A DNA stretch of 64,000 bases from Mytilus californianus (lineage: Eukaryota; Mollusca; Bivalvia; Mytilida; Mytilidae). The DNA lies in the NCBI RefSeq assembly GCF_021869535.1, contig NW_026262701.1:51463278-51527277 (forward strand), given 5' to 3'. Below, piece after piece: positions 25,201 through 37,200 of this stretch. The notes below the pieces were generated by a model. The model was given only the letters and a program-made list of their open reading frames with translations. It ran no database searches and had not been told where the DNA came from. Made by a program: the position numbers and the translations under genes. Each line of letters begins with the position of its first letter. Within the stretch, counting starts at the first letter, position 1.

Positions 25201-28200
25201 GTTCATATTGGTTTATATTCGCTTTTCTCAAACAATAGGTTATTAGTCATACCCTACAAAATCATTGATGCATTACGTAAACAACACATGGCTAATCTAA
25301 CATTTGAACAGTGAACAAAACAAGAGAAATGAATACATCTTTATTATTAACAGCAATATAAATTATCATGATGAGCATCAACTAAATTCAAACCAAACAA
25401 ACATTAATGCAGAAATGAATATTATTCCTGGATTTGCATTGGTTTTACCGGCGTTCAGTTACTGTCAGCTGAAAAAAAAATGCCCAAATTTTGTCCGACT
25501 TATACGAGGGTCAAGACTAAATCCTTAGAATTTGGAGCTGAAAAGGGCCCCCGACTTATAGTAGGATCGACTATTAGGCGAGTTTATACGGTACACACAA
25601 TACTCATTACCACAAAACTAAGATCAAGTACAAATATTTTTTCCGTTCTCTAACTTTAGTTTGCCTCAACCAAATGTTATGAAACTTATACACAATGCTT
25701 ATTACTATATAATACAGATTAAGTATGAAATTTGGTGGCATCACTTTTACCATTCTTGAGTTATGTCCCTTTATAAACATAAAAATTGCTGAATTTTTCG
25801 TTTCCATTCTCTAACTTTAGTTTGTTCAACCAAATGTTATAAAACTTATACACAACCGTTATAGAGTTATGCGTGTTTACAAATAGAAAAATTGCTGAAT
25901 TTTTCGTTTCTGTTCTCTACTTAAGTTAGCCTCAACCAAATGTTATGAGACTTACACACAATGCTTATTACCACAAAACTCAGATCAAGTTCAAATTTGG
26001 GTAGCGTCACTTTTACTGTTCTTCAGTTATGTCCCTTTATAACTATATGATATGCAAGGGGGGGCATCATCTGTGTTCACATGTGGACACAATCCACATT
26101 TATTCTTACCTGTAATACTGTCTTACTGCTTATGTGCATAATATCAGATATCAGTATCCAAAATCCAAATATGATGAAAATAATTCAATTTTTTTCAGAA
26201 ACATGAGTGTGTAATGATATAAACAGTTGATATTTGCATAAAAGTTTCATTGTTTTGGCAAGAGCCTGGAGGTTAAAGTAATCCATGAACTTTTATATGA
26301 TAATCTAATAGGTTACTGTAGAACACTCCACATTGAGAAAAAAGTTTTGCTTTGCCTCTTTAATAGTTGGAAATGATGTTGATAATAAATCTACAGTGTA
26401 GATTTACAAAGATTTTTTATTTGTTTGTAATACACTCTAATGATTTAAAATTTTGTATACATGAATTTTTTACATTTGTTGCAATTAAGTCCAGTTATTA
26501 AGCAGTTATAGAAAATTTGTAGTTCACATATGAAATAAATCTGGTATTTTTACCCTCTCCCTGATCTCATACAACAATAGGTTTTGCCAAGAGGTGAATG
26601 AAATTGCATCAAAACAAATGTAGGGTATATTTCCTTGTATTTTTCTTCTTTTTACATTAAAAGTTATTGTAATATAAAGGATAACTATTGGAAGATGTCC
26701 CAATTTCAAAAGTTGTAATGAAATAGTGACAAAACAACACTGTTAATTTACCATGCTCATTCTTAATCTAATGTGTTGTTTAGTCACTAGTGAATATGTT
26801 TCAATGTATAGACAGCAGTGAAAAATCATGAAAGGTCTTTTCACAAAATGTTTTAGTTTTAAAGGTTAAGCCTTTGACCCTAAACACTTGATCTGAACTT
26901 ATAGAAAGGTTTCCAATGATGATATCATACATTGCCTGAATAACATGAGGGCAAAATACTGATTTAATGAGACTGAGGAAATCTTGATGTATAAACCAAA
27001 TATATTTGTTTACATACTTTTCTTTACATTATATTTAGTGAGCTTAGTGTCTGAAAGTTCATGGTTGGTTTGTAGATATTGAGCTGTCCAAATTGCAATT
27101 AGTCAGCCCTTTGTCCATTCTATATATTAAGTGCCAATCTGCCTAAGAATCAGGCAGTGGTGAAAACATGACAAATAAAAACCCACTCAAGTTTACATTA
27201 ATTTAAGTTCAAAACATATAATGGTGCACTAATAAAACGTTCATTTCCTTGTCCAGTTCTGCTAATTTACGATATAATTTGGTTAAAATGCACTACAAAT
27301 TACCAACTGAGGGGAGCTAACTCTGTAATTTGCTATCATTCTAACCCAATGTTATCAAGAGATTTATCGAATTACCAGACACGCAGAAACGCAAGACCTA
27401 CCATTTCTAACTCAGGATGAAGGTAACTTCAAAATTGAATGGTCAGGTTGGTGGGTTTTTTTGGGTCAGGTTTTGAAATTTTTCTAAATTGCCTGATTCT
27501 TACAAAGACTGACACTTAAGGTTAAAGTTTTGATTTAATGTTGTTAACCATATTTAATGTGGTCATATCAACTTAAAACTTAAGCCACATGTTCATTGTG
27601 ATGTAAACTGTTTCAAAAATATGCCAACTTTGGGTTTTAGCCAAGATTTCAAGGTTCACTAAACGTGGAAATGTGATAGAGTAAGCGCTGCATGGTGTCT
27701 TATGGACACATGATCTAGTTTAAATATATATGCATATAAAAAAATTGAAGAAATGAACAGAAAAAACTTAGATCTGTCAACAGCACTTAATTTTCCAAAT
27801 AATAAAAAAAGCTTTTCGTAAACTTTCTTTTAAACTTGTTTTCTGTATTGTTTGCTAAAGAATTCATAACATTGTTAGAAGTTTAGAAAGTCCCCTTTAA
27901 ACCCTCTGAAATACAAAGTTTCTTCAAACCAATTAAACTGACCATTATAAAATTGTATGAAAGTCGAGAAAGTGCCTTTGAAACCCACCAAAGAGACACA
28001 TCTTTCAGCACATTGCAACACCGCTAACATTTGCCATCCAACATGGTGTTTGAAGATACTGAGATCTACAGATTACTATATTTATTTTGTATTTGTTTAC
28101 AGGAAGGTTTGGTTTATGCAGTAGAGTTCTCACACAGAAGTGGTAGAGATCTGATAAATGTAGCAAAAAAGAGAACAAATATCATACCAATCATAGAAGA

Positions 28201-31200
28201 TGCCAGACATCCACATAAATATAGAATGTTGGTTGGTAAGTTGAACATAAAATGAGGTACTGACTAGTAAGCAAAACTTTCAACCTGTTGAATTGACCTT
28301 TATTCACCATGTTCACACCAGAAAAGATCTATTTTAAGCCAGTGTATTTTTTAAACCATTTTTGGGGTAAAGAAAGCACGAAATGCAATCAAAACCCTTA
28401 TGGTACTGACTCTATCTCTTCCAAGTTTTATCACTTTTTTTTAACTTTGATGGTTAAAAAAAACAATGCAGTGAAATGATGATTCTTTATATCCTAGTCA
28501 GGCAATTTATTGATGATATGTTATACCTAGACATTTAAGTTACAATCTGATGTTTATTTGAATAATCATACTTTTCAAGAAAACTTTCATTAAAAATTAT
28601 ATATTAAAGTAGTGCATGGTGTATGGATCTGTTATAAAAATAGGTTCAACTACAACTGTACAATCATGAACAAAGGAAGATAACTCCAACTCAGGACTAT
28701 AATTTGCCAAACTAAATACAATTCAATGTTCTATTTCAAATTTACAAAATTGCAAAATGAAAGCAATCTTTGCCCTTCAATGCGTGCTCACAAGCACTTT
28801 GATTTTTTCTTATCAACAAAAACTGGAAAGCATCATTTTCCATGTCAGCTCAAATCTACACCACACACACAATAAAGATAGTTACTACAAGTGAAACTTC
28901 TGAAATTTCAATGTTGCATGTATGACAACTTTTTCAATTGATTTTAGACAATTTTATTAGGACTGTTTCAGAAAAAATATATATGGGGGGTTGGATTGCA
29001 CTTTAATTATTTTTGTATGGGTTGGGGTAGGTCAATTGTATGGGTGATGGCCATAAAAAAGTGCCTTCCTACCCCCATATTGTTTATTTCTGGGATAGCC
29101 CTTACAAACAAGTCAGTGGGAATAGTATTCATAGTCTACTCATTTTAATTTTCCTTGTTTTGAATGATCTTTTTTAAAAATCCTCTTGAAAATAGTAAAT
29201 TTCATGCATTTTTTAGATCTATTATTTCACAGAAAAATATAATTATATGTTCATATTTATTCATAGACAGACTTAAAAAAAGGAATAATTTATTAAAACC
29301 AAATTTTCTCCTGGATGTTTAACAAAAAACAATCAACTTGACAATCAATCCATATGTTTATAATGTGGTACAACCAAAAAAAGATAAAAATTATGAATAC
29401 TCAGGATTTGTAATTGTATCTAATTGTATTTGTAGGTATGGTAGATACGATATTTGCTGATGTAGCACAGCCTGACCAAGCCAGAATTGTAGCCATCAAT
29501 GCCCACAATTTCCTCAAAAATACTGGTCATATTGTAATTTCAATCAAGGTATATTTATTCTTCCAAAACCTTTGAAGTTTTCTTTATGATAACTCCTTTC
29601 AGTAGAACAAGAAGGTTAATTATTGTACATCTTTATCTCTACAAATGTTAAATTTTGGTTATGTGGACCTTGAATATTGAAAAGTTTGCAAAAGTGTAAA
29701 ATAAAAAAAAATATGTGATTTGGGACTATAGCATGTACATGCTTTATGATGGTAAAATAGTCATTAAGCTGTATATTTCATATTTTAAAACTTTGTTAGA
29801 AAGTTAATTAACAGAACACTTAACTTTCCTGAAAGCCGAACAGAGGATTTTCAAAAAGAAACTTTTTACACAAGAAGAGAAAATATCTAATCATGATAAT
29901 ATCAACGTCAGATCTATTATATCTATTTTTGATAAAAGTTCTGCAATGTTAAAGAATTGTGTGTGTATATTTTCTTATATTGCATCAGTGACCTATTAAA
30001 ATTCATCGTTCATTTGTATACAAATTTGACAGATTTTTCTTTCCTGTAATTTCAGCATCCAACTTATCAATATCGAAATGATGCAAAAAAATCAATGCCC
30101 CAAAACTGTTATGTTAGGGCAGAAATTGATTGAATAAAGCTGACGAATATTGATAAGCAACAAATGCAATGATATTTAATTATAAGTACACATAATGTAT
30201 TCGTATACATTGATAAATATGCATAAGTACGATAAGATTTGGGGAAAATGTGATTGTTTATTTTGCTGGAATCTGTGAGTGCCAAGTTAAGGTATGTTAT
30301 TTAAATATAGCACATACTATAATATTTTTAAACATGTATTTTAAGACTAGGACTGTTATAATGTGTGGCTCTTTAACTAATGAAATAAAAGTCCTTTCAT
30401 GTTGAAAGATGAATTTTGGATATTTTTTTTTCCAGTTTAGCACCATATATGGTTTATTATACATTTAATGTCAAGATTCCAAAATATGGCTTACACCCTA
30501 TCTCATTTTTAGGAAACAGCAGTAAATTATCAATTTTTATACGACCGCAAAAAAATTTTGTGGTCGTATATTGGTATGACGTTGGCGTCGTCGTCGTCCG
30601 GCGTCGTCGTCCGAATACATATTGGTTTTCGCACTCTAACTTTAGTTTAAGTGAATGGATCTTTTTGAAATTTGACCATAAGGTTAAATACCACAAAAGG
30701 AAGGTTGGGATTGATTTTGGGGGTTATGGTACCAACAGTTAAGGAATTAGGGGCCAAAAAGGGGCCAAAAATGAGCATTTTCTAGTTTCCAGACAATAAC
30801 TGTGGAACGGTGTATGGATCTCTCTGAAATTATACTACAAGTTTCCATACCACAAAGGGATGGTTAGGATTTGCTTTGGGGGGTTATGGCTCAAACCGTT
30901 TAGGAATTAGGGGCAAAAAAGGGGGAAAAACAAGGTTGTCCTGGTTAATGGACAAATACTTTAGTACAAAACATAATTTAAAGCAGTGTAAGGGAGATAA
31001 ATCAAATACATCATTGAAATTATCTCCCTTACACTGCTTTTAAATTATGTATTAAGTAATGATTAATGAACAATAAAGATAATCTAAAACAGTGTAAGGG
31101 AGGTAATCCAAATACAACGTTTTGGTTACTTCCCTTACACTGCTTTTAAATTATGTTTAAAGAAATGCATATTTATAAAGGAAGACCAGTAAAAATATCT

Positions 31201-34200
31201 GCAAATGTTTTCATCTTTTTTTTTTACAAAAAAATCCATATGAAAGATTTGACACTATATTTTTATTAATTCTATTATAAAATAGATTAAGTTAGGGATC
31301 ATAGATTTATTCTTACGAGGAAGCTCCGAGCATGCTCGGAGGATGCTCGGAGCTTTTTCAGTAGGCTCTTCTCTGCAGTTTATGTGAAAATAATTATCAT
31401 GATCCATTAAGATGTCAATCAAATCTACACCACTTCTATAATAAGGAAAGTTGAGCATTATAGAGGAAGCTCAATTAACACCTGTGTAAACAACTGATCT
31501 ATTCAAATACATTTTGCATGAAATTTTACAAATTATAGAATAGATAAGAAATTCTTCAACAGTACTGTGTAATGCTTGGAAAGAAATCTCAAGTCTCCAC
31601 AAAAAAGTGAAAGTCATTTAACAAAAAATATACTATTATTATATTTAATAATCATTTCTTTTTTTTATAATAAAAAAATTCTCAAATTTTATAATTATAT
31701 GATATGATTTAAATATAGTTTATATTATATAATATGCTACATAAAAGTTATCAAGACACAAACAACAGTCAGGGGGCGATACTAAACGAGTTATTTTTTT
31801 TAGTTACTTATATTAATAGGGTATTTTTTGTTTTTTTAAATTATTTGATATAATCTCAATTGTTATTTTAAATGTCAAAAGTGGACTAAAATGTAGTTTT
31901 TAAGAATTTTTATATCATTTCATTAAGTAAAATTAAGTATTTATCCAACTTGAGATGAGTATAGAGAGGTTACTTTAAAAATAATGACAAAAATATTACT
32001 TTTATAAATTATCTTATACATCTTCGAAAAACTAAGTATACTTACAATTATTTAAGGAACATATGTAATTGTTTTTGATAAATATTTCAAATTACAAATA
32101 ACTTCAAGTCTTAATTAAATCACAAGGTTCCATCCATTTATATTTGTTCATCTCTAAGATTTTGAAGGAAAATGTTATTTTAATAGCCCCAAGAGACCAA
32201 TCTATGACCAAGAAGTGTGGCATCAGAAAGGCAATTAGTGTTTCAGGAGGATTTAAATAGTTTTATACTGCATGGGGAAAATAACCAGATGTGAAAATTT
32301 GTTAAAGCTTGTAAAACCTGTATGAATGGACACCTATAGAATTAACTTATTCATGATATATAAGTAATATTTGAAACAACCTTGTTTTCAATATAACTTG
32401 TAAGGTAATATTGAAAATTAAAAGTTTTTAAAAAATTGTAAGTATACTTAGTTTTTCGAAGATGTATAAGATAATTTATAAAAGTAATATTTTTGTCATT
32501 ATTTTTAAAGTAACCTCTCTATACTCATCTCAAGTTGGATAAATACTTAATTTTACTTAATGAAATGATATAAAAATTCTTAAAAAATACATTTAGTCCA
32601 CATTTGACTTTTAAATAACAATTGAGATTATATCAAATAATTTAAAAAAACAAAAAATACCCTATTAATATAAGTAACTAAAAAAAATAACTTGTTTAGT
32701 ATCGCCCCCTGACTGTTGTTTGTGTCTTGATAACTTTTATGTAGCATATTATATAATATAAACTATATTTAAATCATATCATCTAAATATAAAATTTGAG
32801 AATTTTTTTATTATAAAAAAAGAAATGATCATGATGATTATTTTAAAAATATAATAATTATATTTTTTTTGTTAAATGACTTTCACTTTTTGTGGAGACT
32901 TGAGATTTCTTTCCAAGCATTACACAGTACCATTGAAGAATTTCTAATCTATTCTATAGTTTTGTAAAATTTAAGGCAAAATGTATTTGAATAGATTAGA
33001 TGTTTACACAGGTGTTAATTGAGCTTCCTCTATAATGCTCTACTTTCCTTATTATAGAAGTGGTGTAGATTTGATTGACATCTTAATGGATCATGATAAT
33101 TATTTTCACATAAACTGCAGAGAAGAGCCTACTGAAAAAGCTCCGAGCATCCTCCGAGCATGCTCGGAGCTTCCTCGTAAGAATAAATCTATGATCCCTT
33201 AGCACTATGGTAAATTTAAATGGGTAATTATGGTTGCCAACTCCATTGGAAATTTGAATTGAGATTATGACCATATCTTGAGGGAAAGAATTTTTTTGGG
33301 GAAAAAAGGGGGGGGGGGGGATAAAAAGAAATTGTGGGGGGCCAATTTTTTCTCATTTCAGATTTTAGAAATTAAAAAGAATTATTCTTCAAATATTATT
33401 TTTTTTTCAAATTTCAAATATTGAAAAATTTCAAGAAGTAATCTTTAATTGCACAGTATGGCGCATTAGATTTGTAAAATCTTTGATCACATTTATTTAT
33501 TTGTTATGCCGAATCTAACAGTGTATTTAGATTTTTAATTTTGGGTCCAGTTTTCAAATTGGTCTACATTAATGTCCAAAGGGTCCAAAATTAAACTTTG
33601 TTTGATTTTAGCAAAAATTGAATATATGAGGTTCTTTGATATGCTGAATCTAAACATGTATTTAGATTTTTGATTTTTGGCCCAGTTTTCAAGTTGGTCC
33701 AAATTGGGGTCCAAAATTAAACTTTGTTTGATTTCAACAAAAATTGAATATATGGGGTTCTTTGATATGCTGAATCTAACCATGTATTTAGATTTTTTAT
33801 TTGTGGACCCCGTTATCTAATTGGTTCATATTGAGGTCAAAAGGGTCCAAAATTAAACTTTGTTTGATTTCATCTAAAATTGAATTATTGGGGTTCTTTG
33901 ATATTCCAAATCTAACCGTGTATTTAGGTTTTTAATTTTGGGTCCTGTTTTTTAAATTGGTCTACATTGAGGTCCAAAGGGTCCAAATTAAACTTAGTTT
34001 GATTTTAACAAAAATTGAATTCTTGGGGTTCTTTGATTTGCTGAATCTAAACATGTGTTTAGATTTTTGATTATGGGCCCAGTTTTCAAGTTGGTCCAAG
34101 ATAGGGTCCAGTATTTAAACTTTGTTTGATTTCAACAAAAATTGAATATATGGGGTTCTTTGATATGCTGAATCTAAACATGTATTTAGATTTTTGATTA

Positions 34201-37200
34201 TGGGCCCAGTTTTCAAGTTGGTCCAAATTGGGGTCCAAAATCAAACTTTGTTTGATTTCAACAAAAATTGAATATATGAGGTTCTTTGATATGCTGAATC
34301 TAACCATGTATTTAGATTTTTTATTTGTAGGCCCCGTTATCTAATTGGTTCATATTGAGGTCAAAAGGGTCCAAAATTAAACTTTGTTTGATTTCATCTA
34401 AAATTGAATTATTGGGGTGATATTCCAAATCTAACCGTGTATTTAGGTTTTTAATTTTGGGTCCTGTTTTTTAAATTGGTCTACATTGAGGTCCAAAGGG
34501 TCCAAATTAAACTTAGTTTGATTTTAACAAAAATTGAATTCTTGGGGTTCTTTGATTTGCTGAATCTAAACATGTGTTTAGATTTTTGATTATGGGCCCA
34601 GTTTTCAAGTTGGTTCAAGATAGGGTCCAGTATTTAAACTTTGTTTGATTTCAACAAAAATTGAATATATGGGGTTCTTTGATATGCTGAATCTAAACAT
34701 GTATTTAGATTTTTGATTATGGGCCCAGTTTTCAAGTTGGTCCAAATTGGGGTCCAAAATTAAACTTTGTTTGATTTCAACAAAAATTGAATATATGAGG
34801 TTCTTTGATATGCTGAATCTAACCATGTATTTAGATTTTTTATTTGTAGGCCCCGCTATCAAATTGGTTCATATTGAGGTCAAAAGGGTCCAAAATTAAA
34901 CTTTGTTTGATTTCATCGAAAATTGAATTATTGGGGTTCTTTGATATGCCAAATCTAACCGTGTTTTTAGATTTTTAATTTGGGTCCCGTTTTTTAAATT
35001 GGTCTTCATTGAGGTCCAAAGGGTCCAAAATTAAACTTAGTTTGATTTTAACAAAAATTGAATTCTTGGGGTTCTTTGATATGCTGAATCTAAACATGTG
35101 TTTAGATTTTTGATTATGGGCCCAGTTTTCAAGTTGGTCCAAGTTGGGGTCCAAAATTATACTTTTTTTGATTTCAACAAAAATTGAATATATGAGGTTC
35201 TTTGATATGCTGAATCTAACCATGAATTTAGATTTTTTATTTGTGGGCCCCGCTATCAAATTGGTTCATATTGAGGTCAAAAGGGTCCAAAATTAAACTT
35301 TGTTTGATTTCATCAAAAATTGAATTATTGGGGTTTTTTGATATTCCAAATCTAACCGTGTATTTAGATTTTTAATTTTAAGTCCCGTTTTTTAAATTGG
35401 TCTACATTAAGGTCCAAAGGGTCCAAAATTAAACTTAGTTTGATTTTAGCAAAAATTGAATTCTTGGGGTTCTTTGATATGCTGAATCTAAACATGTGTT
35501 TAGATTTTTGATTATGGGCCCAGTTTTCAAGTTTGTCCAAGTTGGGGTCCAAAATTAAACTTTGTTTGATTTTAACAAAAATTGAATATATGGGTTCTTT
35601 GATATGCTGAATCTAACCATGTATTTTGATTTTGGACATTGGACCATAATAGGTAAATTAAAAAAATTCAAGTTCTTAGACCACATTCTTTCTGTGTCAG
35701 AAACCTATGCTGTGTCAAATATTTAATAACAATCCAAATTCAGAGCTGTATCAAGCTTGAATGTTGTGTCCATACTTGCCCCAACTGTTCAGGGTTCGAC
35801 CTCTGCGGTCGTATCAAGCTGCGCCCCAGCGAAGCATTTTATTGTTTATTAAATCCTTAAGTCGAGAGCCTGAAATAGGATTGGAATGAAGAAAAAAGAG
35901 AATAACAGATTCAGTAAGATAGAGGCAGTGTTGTATTGTGTTATCATATATAGAAGATGAAGGGAACACCGTAAAAGTGGGCAGTATATTTAAGAGTTTG
36001 GTATAAACCGATCCACACAGCTAGAAAATTTAACTGGAATAAAAACTGTTTGAATAAACTATTTTTAGGGGGGGGGGGGAGGGAATTGTTAAAAAGAGAA
36101 TGAAAAGCTTAACTTGAAAAATACAAGCAAAAAAAAAATTTTAAGCAATTGATTGTTTTTTAAAGGCTAATTGCATCGACTCAACAGCTGAACCTGAAGC
36201 AGTATTTGCAGGAGAATTAAACAAATTGAAGACAGAGAAGATAAAACCACAGGAACAGTTAACTTTGGAACCTTATGAGAGAGACCATGCTGTAGTGGTT
36301 GGAATATACAGGTATGTTTATCAGAATTTTCTTTAGTAGTTGGAATTGACAGGTATATTTATAACAATTTTCTGTGGTGGTTGGAATTGACAGGTATTTA
36401 TAACAATTTTCTGTAGTGGTTGGAATTGACAGGTATGTTTATAACAATGTTCTGTAGTAGTTAGAATTGACAGGTATGTTTAAAACAATGTTCTGTAGTG
36501 GTTGGAATTGACAGGTATGTTTATAACAATGTTCTGTAGTGGTTGGAATTGACAGGTATGTTTATAACAATGTTCTGTAGTGGTTGGAATTGACAGGTAT
36601 GTTTATAACAATTTTCTGTAGTGGTTGGAATTGACAGGTATTTATAACAATTTTCTGTAGTGGTTGAAATTGACAGGTATGTTTATAACAATGTTCTGTA
36701 GTAGTTAGAATTGACAGGTATGTTTAAAACAATGTTCTGTAGTGGTTGGAATTGACAGGTATGTTTATAACAATGTTCTGTAGTGGTTGGAATTGACAGG
36801 TATGTTTATAACAATTTTCTGTAGTAGTTGGAATTGACAGGTATATTTATAACAATTTTCTGTAGAGTTGGAATTGACAGGTATATTTATAACAATTTTC
36901 TGTGTGTGTGTTTGTATTGACAGGTATGTTTATAACAATTTTCTGTAGTAGTCAGTAGTGACAGGTATGTTTTTAACAATGTTCTGTAGTGGTTGGAATT
37001 GACAGGTATGTTTATAATAATTTTCTGTAGTAGTTGGAATTGACAGGTATATTTATAACAATTTTCTGTAGAGTTGGAATTGACAGGTATATTTATAACA
37101 ATTTTCTGTGTGTGTGTTTGTATTGACAGGTATGTTTATAACAATTTTCTGTAGTAGTCAGTAGTGACAGGTATGTTTTTAACAATGTTCTGTATTAGTT

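Larger units (their letters stand above)
30538..35842 (+). mobile_element. Helentron-like element in fibrillarin intron 8
   Basis: It begins TATACGACCGC at 30,538 with the 5' hairpin (GTGGTCGTATA) and a GTCGTCGTC tract, and ends with the family tail and GCATTTTAT at 35,842. The flanks ATCAATTTT and TGTTTATT fit insertion into a T run without duplication. Contents in order: 165-bp type unit, two perfect hairpins (30,978-31,160), a 1.9-kb foldback (31,295-33,198), one degenerate 35-bp unit, the 126-bp satellite array and the tail. No protein-coding gene. Confidence 0.75.

Noticed and set aside
25368..25475. ATGATGA ... CTGA pair
   Set aside because: The boxes are about 100 nt apart with no terminal stem and no C'/D' pair.
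28470..28555. Second possible box C/D snoRNA (ATGATGA, TGATGAT, CTGA) in fibrillarin intron 7
   Set aside because: No convincing terminal stem or D' box, and no guide match to rRNA that I can support.
31255..31458. 67-codon minus-strand frame (and its twin in the other arm) as a gene
   Set aside because: It sits in both arms of a foldback with no domain; matching sequence follows from arm identity. Kept only as part of a finding.
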